From contig JAISOV010000029.1 of the NCBI GenBank assembly GCA_031275405.1, forward strand, positions 85,188-149,187: a stretch of 64,000 bases of DNA. Direction: 5' to 3'. This document shows, one piece after another, positions 1 through 8,037 of the stretch. Under the pieces are notes generated by a model. It saw only the letters and a list, made by a program, of their open reading frames with translations. It had not been told where the DNA came from and did no database searches. Source of the DNA: Clostridium sp. (GTDB lineage Bacteria; Bacillota; Clostridia; Lachnospirales; Lachnospiraceae). The position numbers and the translations under genes were made by a program. Every line of letters begins with the position of its first letter. Position 1 is the stretch's first letter.

Positions 1-865
1 CTGTTTCGGCGGCCGACCAGCCGTTACGGAAAATCTCCGTGATGGCCCGCTGCTTGCGCCCGTCGGGAAAAAAGCCGTCGCAGGCAGGGAAGCTGTTGGT
101 ATTCTGATACCGGGCGCAGCATTCGTAGGTGTTCGGGGTAAGAGGGCGCGGAAGCGGCTCCGGGATCCCGGGCGGCGCGGGATCCGGAGGGATCAACGGT
201 TGCTCCGAAGGCTCCTTGTCACGGTATACTTTTTCCAAAAAATAACATACCTGCCGGGCAAGCCACGCGTGGCCTTCGTCGTTGGGGTGGAGATAGTCCG
301 TCGTAATGCTCTCGGCGGGAATCGTCCCATCCGCGACTTTCGGATAGAGGGACTCCTTCATGCTCAGGCAGGGGAGGTCATAATGCCTTCCGATCAGGCT
401 ATGCTGATCCTGGGCGCTGTCTCCGGTATCGTAGAACACGTTACACAGCAGGAACACCGCCGGTTCTCCCGGCCATTTCAAGATTTTCCGGATCAGTCCT
501 TCGTAAGTCTCGCGGAAAAGCAGGGTGTTTTCATCATTGACGCTAAACTCCACCACTACCACGTCCGGCTGGAAGCGGAGCAGGTCGGCTTCCGCTCTTG
601 CCGCGCCGAACTGGGAAGTGGTGCCGCCGATCCCGGCGTTATGGTAACGCACGCGGCTTTCCGGGAAATTTTTCTTCCACCATTCATACACCAGGTAGGC
701 ATAACAGGTTTCCGCACAGGAAGCCCGAGAGCCTTGGGTGAGCGACCCGCCCAGGAAGCCCACGGTGATTTCCTCGCCTCTTCTTGCTTTCCGCATGGCT
801 TTTTGGAGCCGTTTCCAGTCCCCGCGCCAGAGGATGCCTTGTTCCAAATCCACTGTCGTTTCCAT
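1..865 (-). CDS. SGNH-fold carbohydrate esterase, CE17-like (3' end outside window)
   Basis: This gene runs off the left edge, so only its first ~288 residues are seen. The start is ATG at 865-863 behind GGGAGGACG. The SGNH hydrolase signatures are in order: GGSLTQG near residue 39 with nucleophile Ser41, GIGGTTSQFGAAR, VVVEFSVNDEN, and LHPNDEGH with the Asp/His pair. No signal peptide is visible, suggesting a cytoplasmic enzyme. After residue ~225 a Pro-rich linker leads into a second domain (PLTPNTYECCARYQN...), the layout of gut mannan acetylesterases of the CE17 type (SGNH plus CBM35). It is the last visible gene of the mannan operon, 83 bp after the GH5 gene. Removing acetyl groups from imported mannooligosaccharides is inferred from context; the SGNH fold is clear, the substrate is not. 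Confidence 0.8.
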   Translation of the reverse strand, partial: METTVDLEQGILWRGDWKRLQKAMRKARRGEEITVGFLGGSLTQGSRASCAETCYAYLVYEWWKKNFPESRVRYHNAGIGGTTSQFGAARAEADLLRFQPDVVVVEFSVNDENTLLFRETYEGLIRKILKWPGEPAVFLLCNVFYDTGDSAQDQHSLIGRHYDLPCLSMKESLYPKVADGTIPAESITTDYLHPNDEGHAWLARQVCYFLEKVYRDKEPSEQPLIPPDPAPPGIPEPLPRPLTPNTYECCARYQNTNSFPACDGFFPDGRKQRAITEIFRNGWSAAET

Positions 866-948
866 AAGAATCGTCCTCCCGTTTCCGCTGTCCCTTGCCG
901 CTCCCCGTATCCCGCCGGCGCGGCGCTCCCGCTTGGGTTCAGGCTTCC

Positions 949-2169
949 TTAGTTCCCCGCGCTTCCTTCGCGCAGCCCTTCCAGCACCAGAGGGTATCTC
1001 CACTCATAGGTCGTCCGGTCCAGCAGGCCGAAGGATTCCCCCTCGCCCTCCAGAACCCCGTTATCCCACCAGATACAGGGGACGCCGATTTTTCTGGCGG
1101 CGGCAGTATAATACCGCGCCCAGGCGGCGCGTTCTTCCTCATTCCCGTCCGCCGGCTTGCTCATCGCGCCGAACTCCCCGATGACCACCGGAATCCCTTT
1201 GGAAACAAACAGCTCGTCTATCCGCTTCATCACGGCGTCAATCTCGTCCGTGTCCTCATTCCACTGCCCTCTGCCTTGGACGTTGAGCGCAAAATCATAG
1301 GGTTCATAGGCATGTACGGACACGATCAGCCGGGAATCTTCCGGAACCTCCAGATGGAACAGTGCTTTGCCGGCGTTCGCCCCGTAGCCGGGGATCATCA
1401 GGATCCGGTCAGGATTATTGCCTTTCCCGGCGCGAACCGTCTCCACGAACACCCGGTTGAGCCTGTTCACCACCGCCCAGCCCTCTTCATCCCCGCCCGT
1501 CCATTCCTGGGGCGTCCCTACTTTCCGGGGTTCGTTCATGCCCTCGAAAATGAGATGTTCATCGTACTCGGCAAAACAGTCCGCAATCTGCCGCCAGACG
1601 GCCTCCATCATGGCGGCGGCCCGTTCTTCCCGGTCATAATAAGGGTCATACCAGCTTTCATGGTGGGCGTTGACGATCACATAGACGCCCTGCCGATAGG
1701 CGTAATCCACCACCTCGCGCACCCGCTCCATCCAGCTTTCTTCTATTTGATAGTCCTCGCTGACCAGGATATGGTCATTCCAGGAAACAGGAATCCGGAT
1801 CACGTTGAAGCCGGCCTCTGTCACCTTGCGGATCAGCTCCTGCGTGGTCACGGGGTTCCCCCAGGCGGTTTCCCATTTTTCCGGCCTGGAAGTCTTCAGC
1901 AGCGTCGCGCTGGTGCAGTCCAGGGTATTCCCCAGATTCCACCCCAGCTTCATTTCCGCCGCCACGGCTTGAGCCGTCAGATTTTTCATACGATCCTTCT
2001 CTCTCCCGGCGGTTCCCCCGGCTTGCGCCGCGGTCTCCCTCACGGCGCTTTCTATGCCGCCTCCCGTTTCCGGAAACAGGCCTTTCCCGCAGCCGGCGAA
2101 AAACATCAGCGCAAAAACCGCGAGAAACATCCCGCTTCCCAGTTTCCTCACGCCGCTACCGCTTTCCAA
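949..2169 (-). CDS. GH5 endo-beta-1,4-glucanase/mannanase lipoprotein
   Basis: Glycoside hydrolase family 5, probably subfamily 4-like, cleaving beta-1,4 bonds in glucan or glucomannan at the cell surface. Residues 14-27 form a hydrophobic lipoprotein signal ending in FFAGC (lipid-modified Cys27). The mature domain has GWNLGNTLD near residue 76, NVIRIPVSW near 122, the acid/base Glu213 in GMNEP and the nucleophile Glu332 in GEFGA. All expected catalytic residues are present in 406 residues. The ATG at 2169 overlaps the end of the upstream GH130 gene by 14 bp; a GTG at 2151 is an alternative start. The pairing with GH130, GH26 and epimerase suggests it attacks glucomannan. Family assignment is firm, exact specificity is not. 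Confidence 0.92.
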   Translation of the reverse strand: MESGSGVRKLGSGMFLAVFALMFFAGCGKGLFPETGGGIESAVRETAAQAGGTAGREKDRMKNLTAQAVAAEMKLGWNLGNTLDCTSATLLKTSRPEKWETAWGNPVTTQELIRKVTEAGFNVIRIPVSWNDHILVSEDYQIEESWMERVREVVDYAYRQGVYVIVNAHHESWYDPYYDREERAAAMMEAVWRQIADCFAEYDEHLIFEGMNEPRKVGTPQEWTGGDEEGWAVVNRLNRVFVETVRAGKGNNPDRILMIPGYGANAGKALFHLEVPEDSRLIVSVHAYEPYDFALNVQGRGQWNEDTDEIDAVMKRIDELFVSKGIPVVIGEFGAMSKPADGNEEERAAWARYYTAAARKIGVPCIWWDNGVLEGEGESFGLLDRTTYEWRYPLVLEGLREGSAGN

Positions 2170-3178
2170 GTTCCGCGTCCGTCTCGCTCACCGAGCTGTT
2201 TGCCTTGATATAATCCATGATTTCGTCAAACTTGCCAAACGCCAGCCCGACATAGCTGTCCGCGGCCCCATAGTAGACGGCGATTTTTCCGCTTTCCGGG
2301 TCGTGGAGGGTGGCGCAGGGAAAGCACACATTCGGCACGAAGCCTCTTTCCTCATACCATTCCTCGGGCGTCAGCAGGAACGTCTCACAGCGGTACCGCA
2401 CCCGGGACGGGTTCTCCAGGTCGAGGATCGCTCCGCCGATGCTGTACACATATCCGTTACAGGTTCCGCTCACCCCGTGGTAGAACAGCAGCCAGCCCTC
2501 GCTGGTTTCAATGGGCGCGGCGCCTCCGCCGATCTTGAGGGATTCCCACCAGTTCCCGCCCCGGCCCATCACGTGCCTGTGTTTCCCCCAGTACACCATG
2601 TCCGGGCTTTCACTGAGGAAAATATCCCCGAAAGGCGTATGTCCGGAGTCGGAAGGTCTGCTGAGCAGGACGAAATTGCCGTTGATCTTCCGGGGGAACA
2701 GCACCGCGTTCCTGTTAAAGGGCAGGAACGGGCTTTCCGTCCTTACGAAGGTCCGGAAGTCCTTGGTCTTTGCCATGCCGATGGCCGCCCCGTAAAAATC
2801 CTGGCACCAGATGATGTAATAGGTATCCTCCACCTTCACCAGCCTTGGGTCATAGGCATACGCCGGCATGGCGGGCTTCCCGTCTTCATCCACGAAAAAG
2901 ATTTTCTCTTCCTCGATTTCCCAATGGATCCCCTCTTGGCTGTGACCCATATAAATGCACGGGATACCGTTTGTCTGTTCTCCCCGGAACACCCCTATAA
3001 AAGCGCCTTGGTAAGGGACGACGGCACTGTTGAAAATCCTTGCCACACCTTTTGCCGGATTCCTGCCGATGATGGGATTTCCCTCATACCGCCAGACGGG
3101 CGCGCCCGCAAGCCGCGACGGCCTCTCCCGCCAGGGTACGTTCGGCAGCGGCGGCGCGATTATTTTATATTCACTCAT
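2156..3178 (-). CDS. GH130 beta-1,4-mannooligosaccharide phosphorylase
   Basis: A 340-residue cytoplasmic GH130 enzyme. The family uses inorganic phosphate to release alpha-mannose 1-phosphate from beta-1,4-mannooligosaccharides or mannosyl-glucose. Visible landmarks are GNPIIGRNPAKGVARIFNSA near residue 33, the catalytic Asp110 in AYDPRL, GGGAAPIET before the fifth blade region, LLFYHGV, and the C-terminal AVYYGAADSYVGLAFG. There is no signal peptide. It lies between the binding-protein gene and the GH5 gene in the same operon. With the epimerase at 20418-21605 it would complete the Man-Glc route: Man-Glc phosphorolysis after epimerisation of the reducing glucose. Whether it prefers Man-Glc (MGP type) or longer mannan chains (MOP type) cannot be read from sequence alone; the sequence looks closer to the MOP type. 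Confidence 0.9.
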   Translation of the reverse strand: MSEYKIIAPPLPNVPWRERPSRLAGAPVWRYEGNPIIGRNPAKGVARIFNSAVVPYQGAFIGVFRGEQTNGIPCIYMGHSQEGIHWEIEEEKIFFVDEDGKPAMPAYAYDPRLVKVEDTYYIIWCQDFYGAAIGMAKTKDFRTFVRTESPFLPFNRNAVLFPRKINGNFVLLSRPSDSGHTPFGDIFLSESPDMVYWGKHRHVMGRGGNWWESLKIGGGAAPIETSEGWLLFYHGVSGTCNGYVYSIGGAILDLENPSRVRYRCETFLLTPEEWYEERGFVPNVCFPCATLHDPESGKIAVYYGAADSYVGLAFGKFDEIMDYIKANSSVSETDAELGKR

Positions 3179-3262
3179 TTTGATAACCCTGCTCCTTCCA
3201 ACATCAAACCATTCCCAAGACCCGGCTTTCAGACTCCCAAGCTGTCCCCCCGGGATCCGAAT

Positions 3263-3293
3263 TTCTAAGGCACGGTTTTCCCGCGCCTTAGAA
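3263..3293 (-). promoter_or_regulatory. Intercistronic stem-loop after the binding-protein gene
   Basis: TTCTAAGGC (3263-3271) pairs with GCCTTAGAA (3285-3293) around a 13-base loop that adds a further CG pair. It lies in the 203-bp gap between the solute-binding protein and GH130. There is no U-run on the transcribed strand, so it looks more like an mRNA-stability or processing hairpin that raises binding-protein message over the enzymes downstream than a terminator. A second imperfect pairing (GCGGAC/GTCCGC) lies about 20-60 bp nearer the binding-protein stop. Confidence 0.45.
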
Positions 3294-3381
3294 GTTCTTC
3301 CCCGGATTCGCGGACATTACTGAAAATACACATCCGGCGCGTCCCGACCGGACGACTTACGTCCGCTTCCGCCTTGGCTGT

Positions 3382-4848
3382 TTACTTGAAATACGCGTCC
3401 AGCGCGTCCTGAACCTGCTGCTTATAGGTCTCTTGGAACTGCGCGGGCGTCGTGTCGCCGCTGATCAGGGAGAGGAAGTCATACTCCACGCCCAGGTTGT
3501 TCCACAGCTCAAAGGTCTCCCTGCCGCCTACCTCAAACATTGTGTCGAAGTTCTCATCCTGTAGCTGCGGATCCTTTGCCGTCACCGCGTACCACCAGTC
3601 ACCAGTATCTTCATCGTCACGGATGGAGGCGTCGCCCTCGTACCAGTTCCACAGATCGTACAGCACGTTGTAGACCAGTTCCGGGTTGCCCACGCCCGCC
3701 GGGATGATGTAGAATTCCCCCGCGGAGACTTTTCCGGCATTGCTAGCCGCGTCGCCGGAAGGCCCCACCGGCCACTGCACGTATACGGTGTCAAACTCCA
3801 AAGTGCTGCCGTTCTCTCCGGTATAGTCATAGTCGGCTTTCTCCGCCGCGATCCACGCGGCGATCGGGAAGAACCCGATGTTCCCCTGCTGATACTGCAT
3901 CCGCATGGTCGTGCTGTCGTCGCCGCTTGTCGTGTCATAGGGATAGCACACTTTGTAGGTGTTGTACAGGTCGGAGATCAGCTGGAGGACTTCCCCGGTC
4001 TTGGAACTGGAAAGCTCTTCCTTAGTTCCGGTCGCTACGTTCGCGCCGTTGCTCATGAGCAGCTGTTCAAAGGTTTCGTTCTGGAAGCCGCAGTAACCGT
4101 ACTGGTCGATCTGTCCGTCGCCGTCCGTATCCTGCGTCAGCGCCTGGCAGTATTCGATGAACTTATCCCAGGTCCATTCGCCGCGCTTATACAGTTCCCT
4201 CGGGTCTTCCAGGTTGTTGTTGTCCAGCATCTGCTTATGGAAGCCCAGCGGATAGGTGGCTTCCACGGTAGACGCCGCTTCCACCCTCTTGAGCAAGGTA
4301 GCCTTTCCGTCGCCCAAATCCAGATACCTCGCGACCTTCTGCTCGGTGAACAGGTCGCTGTCCGCCGGAAGGACGGTCTTGAGATCCAGGGCCAGCCCGT
4401 TCAGAGCCGCCGGGATACCGAAAGAGAGTTCCACCAGATAGATATCGCAGTCCGGGGAGCCTGCCAGGATGGAGTTGTTGATGGATTCCATCGTACCGTC
4501 ATAGGTCAGGTTCTGCCAGTAGAACTTCCGGCCGTACTTCTCTTCGATCTTCTTGACCACGTCGAATTTCATCTGGGCCGCCACCGTACCGGAGTAGGTG
4601 GGGTCGTCCTCTAAGGACGTGTGGGAGCTGTCATAATACTGAACCCACCAGGTCCCGATCTCAATATCCCCCGGATCCTTGCTTTCCGCGGTCGGGGAGG
4701 AGCTTTCGGCCGCCGCGGTGCCGGCGGCGGGAACGCTTTCTCCTCCGGTCTGTGGGTTCGAGGCGCTTCCGCAGGCCGTCACCGCGACGGCCATGATCAG
4801 GCTAAGCCCAAGTACAAGATTCTTCGTAAATTTTTTCCATGCTTTCAT
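3382..4848 (-). CDS. Extracellular solute-binding lipoprotein of a sugar ABC importer
   Basis: A 488-residue binding protein (family 1) delivering oligosaccharides to a membrane permease pair. It has a lipoprotein signal, residues 1-26, ending TACGS with Cys26, followed by a Ser/Thr/Glu-rich tether. The mature part has the usual bilobed pattern, including DTDGDGQIDQYGYCG, a calcium-site-like acidic loop common in this family, and FPIAAWIAAE in the hinge region. Start ATG at 4848 follows GGAGGG. In the operon it comes after the repeat lipoprotein and the second permease pair (6840-8967), so it probably serves that pair. Given its neighbours the ligand is likely a beta-manno- or glucomanno-oligosaccharide. 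Confidence 0.9.
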   Translation of the reverse strand: MKAWKKFTKNLVLGLSLIMAVAVTACGSASNPQTGGESVPAAGTAAAESSSPTAESKDPGDIEIGTWWVQYYDSSHTSLEDDPTYSGTVAAQMKFDVVKKIEEKYGRKFYWQNLTYDGTMESINNSILAGSPDCDIYLVELSFGIPAALNGLALDLKTVLPADSDLFTEQKVARYLDLGDGKATLLKRVEAASTVEATYPLGFHKQMLDNNNLEDPRELYKRGEWTWDKFIEYCQALTQDTDGDGQIDQYGYCGFQNETFEQLLMSNGANVATGTKEELSSSKTGEVLQLISDLYNTYKVCYPYDTTSGDDSTTMRMQYQQGNIGFFPIAAWIAAEKADYDYTGENGSTLEFDTVYVQWPVGPSGDAASNAGKVSAGEFYIIPAGVGNPELVYNVLYDLWNWYEGDASIRDDEDTGDWWYAVTAKDPQLQDENFDTMFEVGGRETFELWNNLGVEYDFLSLISGDTTPAQFQETYKQQVQDALDAYFK

Positions 4849-4885
4849 GGCGATACCCTCCTATCTGCCCGCTTTCGCGAGTACA

Positions 4886-6733
4886 TTACTTCGCGGTTCC
4901 GATTCCTGCCCGATAGATTTCCCAAGCCGTGTCCGACTCCCCTTGGATCTGCCCGGTGAGCGTACTGGAGTCCGCTCCCCCGCAGGCCGCCAGGATGTCC
5001 TCATAGGTAAACTGCGCGATCCTGCCGTTGCGGCTGGATCTTCCGCCGTCGTTGATCCGGATCCATCCGTTGGCCGCTCCGGTGACGACCAGCCACAGAT
5101 CGCCGCTTTCGGAAGCGTACTCAAGTTCTACGATAGAGCCGGGTACCAGCAGCTCCTGGATCTCCGGCGTGATGTCGATCCCGGCCTGCGCCCACGCGCC
5201 TTCTTTGACCGCGAAGCCCGGCAGCTCCACGAGATTCGTGACCGGCGCCAAGCCCGCCGGTGTGCCGACCTTCACGCTGAATACTTCCCAGGGCGTGTCG
5301 GACTCGCACTGGATCTGCCCGGTGAGCGCGCCGGAGTCCGCTCCCCCGCAGGCCGCCAGGATGTCTTCATAGGTAAACTGCGCGATCCTGCCGTTATGGC
5401 TGGATCTTCCGCCGTCGTTGATCCGGATCCATCCGTTGGCCGCTCCGGTGACGACCAGCCACAGATCGCCGCTTTCGGAGGTATACTCCACTTCCACCAC
5501 GGAGCCTGGCGCCAACAGCTCCTGGATCTCCGGCGTGATGTCGATCCCGGCCTGCGCCCACGCGTCCGCTTTCACAGCAAAGCCCGCAAGCTCCGTCTTA
5601 TTTTTCAGCTCCTGAATCCCGGAATCCACGCCGACCTTCACGCTGAATACTTCCCAGGGCGTGTCGGACTCGCACTGGATCTGCCCGGTGAGCGCGCCGG
5701 AGTCCGCCCCGCCGCAGGCCGCCAGGATGTCTTCATAGGAAATCTGCGCCACGCTGTGGGTCAGGTTCTTCAAAGATCTTCCGCCGTCGTTGATCCGGAT
5801 CCATCCGTTCTCCGCTCCGGTGACGACCAGCCACACATCGCCGCTTTCGGAAGCGTACTCAAGCTCCACGATCGAGCCGGGTACCAGCAGCTCCTGGATT
5901 TCCGGCGTGATGTCGATCCCGGCCTGCGCCCACGCGTCCGCTTTCACCGCGAAGCCCGGCAGTTCCACGGGATCTTTCAGGTATGCCAGGTGGGTCATGT
6001 CCACCTCCGTGTCCTCAAAGCCTTTGGGCGGCTGGAAAGCCACCGCCGTATCCGCTTCGATCAGGCCGCCGGAAGCGTCCAGGAAGCGCAGGTTATCCAG
6101 ATACAGAGCCGGGCTGCCGTGGGCGTCCAGACCGTTGTTGGTTTTCAGGTTCACGATCAGGATGTTGCCCGCCCCCGCCACGAACTCTTCGCCCGCGTCC
6201 AGGGTGGCCACCGCCACTTTGGGGTTCTGATCCGCCAGGTACACGCTCCAGGGGTCTTTGGACTCCGTAAGCTCCTCGCCGCTCCACGCAATCAGTTCGC
6301 CGGAGGTCGCGCTGAAAGAACCGTCCTCGTAAACCGTTCCCATGGTCAGCTCGATGGCGGCGACTTGGCTCACCGCCTCGCCCAGCAGACTGGAAACGTC
6401 GATCCCCACGTAAGGCACTTTCCCGTCCAGCAGCTTCACCTCTAAAGCCTTGCTGCCGTTGTAGTCCACTACCGCCAGTTCCACGTTTCCGGCGTCCGCA
6501 GGTACTAAGTAGGGCGACACGAAGCCAAGCTTCCCGTCCTCGAAATCCACGCTGACGTCTACTTTGACTTCCGCCTCCCCTGTGGCTTCCTCCACCGGCG
6601 CGGCGCTTTCCGCCGACGCGGCGGCTTGTGTCAGGTCTTCCACGGCATTGTCGCCGGAGCAGGCCGCCAGGGAAAGAGCCGTTGCGCCCGCTATGAGCAG
6701 GCCGATCTTTTTCTTCTTCCTCAACTTTTTCAT
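4886..6733 (-). CDS. Surface lipoprotein with three near-identical ~123-residue repeats
   Basis: No enzyme motif is seen. A Lys-rich start and lipobox (LSLAACSG) anchor it outside the membrane. Residues ~45-240 look like a beta-sandwich carbohydrate-binding domain (VDFEDGKLGFVSPYLVPA..., ending ALYLDNLRFLD, a phrase typical of CBM jelly rolls). From residue ~256 to the end there are three copies of a unit opening with LPGFAVK and containing DITPEIQELL, WLVVTG, GWIRINDGGRS and YEDILAACGGADS. Repeat periods are 366 and 372 bp. The ATG at 6733 sits directly against AGGAGG (6734-6739); a TTG at 6724 has a 9-nt spacer and may be the real start. Inferred role: holding mannan at the surface. The unit's family is not recognised with certainty. 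Confidence 0.8.
   Translation of the reverse strand: MKKLRKKKKIGLLIAGATALSLAACSGDNAVEDLTQAAASAESAAPVEEATGEAEVKVDVSVDFEDGKLGFVSPYLVPADAGNVELAVVDYNGSKALEVKLLDGKVPYVGIDVSSLLGEAVSQVAAIELTMGTVYEDGSFSATSGELIAWSGEELTESKDPWSVYLADQNPKVAVATLDAGEEFVAGAGNILIVNLKTNNGLDAHGSPALYLDNLRFLDASGGLIEADTAVAFQPPKGFEDTEVDMTHLAYLKDPVELPGFAVKADAWAQAGIDITPEIQELLVPGSIVELEYASESGDVWLVVTGAENGWIRINDGGRSLKNLTHSVAQISYEDILAACGGADSGALTGQIQCESDTPWEVFSVKVGVDSGIQELKNKTELAGFAVKADAWAQAGIDITPEIQELLAPGSVVEVEYTSESGDLWLVVTGAANGWIRINDGGRSSHNGRIAQFTYEDILAACGGADSGALTGQIQCESDTPWEVFSVKVGTPAGLAPVTNLVELPGFAVKEGAWAQAGIDITPEIQELLVPGSIVELEYASESGDLWLVVTGAANGWIRINDGGRSSRNGRIAQFTYEDILAACGGADSSTLTGQIQGESDTAWEIYRAGIGTAK
4889..5968 (-). repeat. Three ~366-372 bp direct repeats inside the lipoprotein gene
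   Basis: Copies begin (coding strand) near 5966, 5594 and 5228. The plus-strand phrase GCGAAGCCCGGCAGCTCC marks each start, with minor changes. The middle and last copies are nearly identical over long stretches, so duplication is recent or they are homogenised by recombination. All differences keep the frame. Confidence 0.9.
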
Positions 6734-6839
6734 CCTCCTTTTTGATGGTTGTTGTCGGGGCGGGAGACCCGCTCGCAGGCCGTACACGCGCGTCCGGCGG
6801 CTTGCGGCTTGCCCGGCGGCCGCTTTGCCGACGCGTACC

Positions 6840-7856
6840 TTACCCCACGATGCCGCTTCTTTCCACGCCCTCTATAAAGTATCTCTGCAGCAGACAATAG
6901 ATCAGGATGATCGGCAGAACCACCAAGATGATCCCGGCGTCCAGATACAGTTCCTGAACCGTGGTGTCCAGGATCTTGTCCTGATTGGCAATCATGGCCT
7001 GTAGGGTGGCGATCTTCTTGCTGATGACCACATTGTCGCTGATCAGAAATAGCTTCGCAAAAAAAGTGTCATTGTACTGCCATACCAGGGAGAACACCGC
7101 CACGGTCACGACCGCCGGCATGGCGTTCACGAGCATGATCCGGAAATAAGTATACCAGACCCCCGCCCCGTCTACCAAGGCGGCTTCCTCAATCTCCTTG
7201 GGCAGCCCCCGGAAGAACTGATTGAAGATGTAGATATACAGACCGGAACGCACCCCGCAGCCTAAGGCCGTCATCAGGTACATGGGGAGCGGGCTGGACA
7301 TCAGGTTGATCGGCCCGCCGGCAAGAAGCGTCGGCAGCCCTAAGGGATCAAACTCCTTGAACGTCATGTACAGCGGGAGCATGATGGTATGGGAGGGCAG
7401 CACGATCATGACCGCCACACAGGCAAACAGCAGCTTCTTGAACCGGAAATGGAACCGCGCGAACCCATATCCTACCATGGAACAGACAAACAGCTGGATG
7501 GCGGTCAAGGTCAGCGTGTAGAGCAGGTCTTTCGTGATTGTCGCCGCATAATCGAGCCGCTCCAGTACCAGGTCGTATTTTTCCCAAGTGGGCTGATGGG
7601 GCAGCACATACACCATCGGGTTGAACGCGTCCGCGTTCGAGGAGACGGAGTTTACGAAGATCCCGATGATCGGGGAAAGGATCACATAGCTGACCCCGAC
7701 CAGAACCGCGAACCTGCCTAGCCTGAGCAGGATTTTTTTCAGGTCGTTGGCTATGCCGGCGCGCTGATCCTTGTCGCCCAAGGCCTTCTTGGCCGAGAGG
7801 CCCCACGCACGAAGGATCTTCTTTTCCGCTAAAAGGATATTCTTTTCTGCTGGCAT
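6840..7856 (-). CDS. Sugar ABC importer permease, MalG-like
   Basis: A 338-residue inner-membrane permease. The ATG at 7856 behind AAAGGGGG is preferred over more upstream in-frame codons, because upstream bases belong to a 41-bp repeat. A ~45-residue charged cytoplasmic tail leads to the first membrane segment (VLVGVSYVILSPIIGIFV), then the typical six-span core. The ATPase-docking EAA loop is at residues ~223-247 (EEAALVDGAG...). No ATPase gene is nearby, as is usual for this class, which shares an MsmX-type ATPase encoded elsewhere. It pairs with the gene at 8038-8967, separated by an unusual 181-bp repeat-bearing gap, and with the binding protein at 3382-4848. Confidence 0.9.
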   Translation of the reverse strand: MPAEKNILLAEKKILRAWGLSAKKALGDKDQRAGIANDLKKILLRLGRFAVLVGVSYVILSPIIGIFVNSVSSNADAFNPMVYVLPHQPTWEKYDLVLERLDYAATITKDLLYTLTLTAIQLFVCSMVGYGFARFHFRFKKLLFACVAVMIVLPSHTIMLPLYMTFKEFDPLGLPTLLAGGPINLMSSPLPMYLMTALGCGVRSGLYIYIFNQFFRGLPKEIEEAALVDGAGVWYTYFRIMLVNAMPAVVTVAVFSLVWQYNDTFFAKLFLISDNVVISKKIATLQAMIANQDKILDTTVQELYLDAGIILVVLPIILIYCLLQRYFIEGVERSGIVG

Positions 7857-7902
7857 GATATTCCCCCTTTCCAAATCAACATTGTCCCTTACCAAACCGC
7901 CA

Positions 7903-8002
7903 AGACCGCGGTTCCGCAAGGTTCTTCCCTTGCCAAACCGCGCAGACCGCGGTTCCGCAAGGTTCTTCCCTTGCAGAACCGTCAAGACCGCGGTTCCGCA
8001 AG
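7903..8002. repeat. Three tandem 41-bp intergenic repeats
   Basis: AGACCGCGGTTCCGCAAG occurs at 7903-7920, 7944-7961 and 7985-8002, an exact 41-bp period. The stretches between copies are also alike (GTTCTTCCCTTGC). Each copy contains the palindrome ACCGCGGT. The array fills most of the gap between two co-transcribed permease genes. No function is recognised; it could affect mRNA stability or be a slippage product. Confidence 0.9.
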
Positions 8003-8006
8003 TATC

Positions 8007-8037
8007 GTTCCTCTAAAAACTTCGTTTTCAGAGGAAC
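8007..8037 (-). promoter_or_regulatory. Strong stem-loop just after the permease stop codon
   Basis: GTTCCTCTAAAAAC pairs with GTTTTCAGAGGAAC across a 3-base loop, one mismatch in 14. It begins at the base next to the TGA (8038-8040) of the upstream permease gene. No U-run follows on the transcribed strand, so read-through into the second permease is expected. It may be a processing or partial attenuation element. Confidence 0.6.

Noticed and set aside
200..2208. Plus-strand frames over the SGNH and GH5 genes
   Set aside because: The minus strand encodes intact catalytic motifs of both families; these frames have none.
4679..6445. Long plus-strand open frame opposite the repeat lipoprotein
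   Set aside because: It mirrors the three repeats of the minus-strand gene, has no ribosome binding site and a composition typical of antisense shadow in GC-rich DNA.
7903..8002. Three 41-bp repeats considered as a tiny CRISPR array
   Set aside because: The stretches between the conserved cores are themselves alike, so there are no unique spacers, and no cas genes are nearby.
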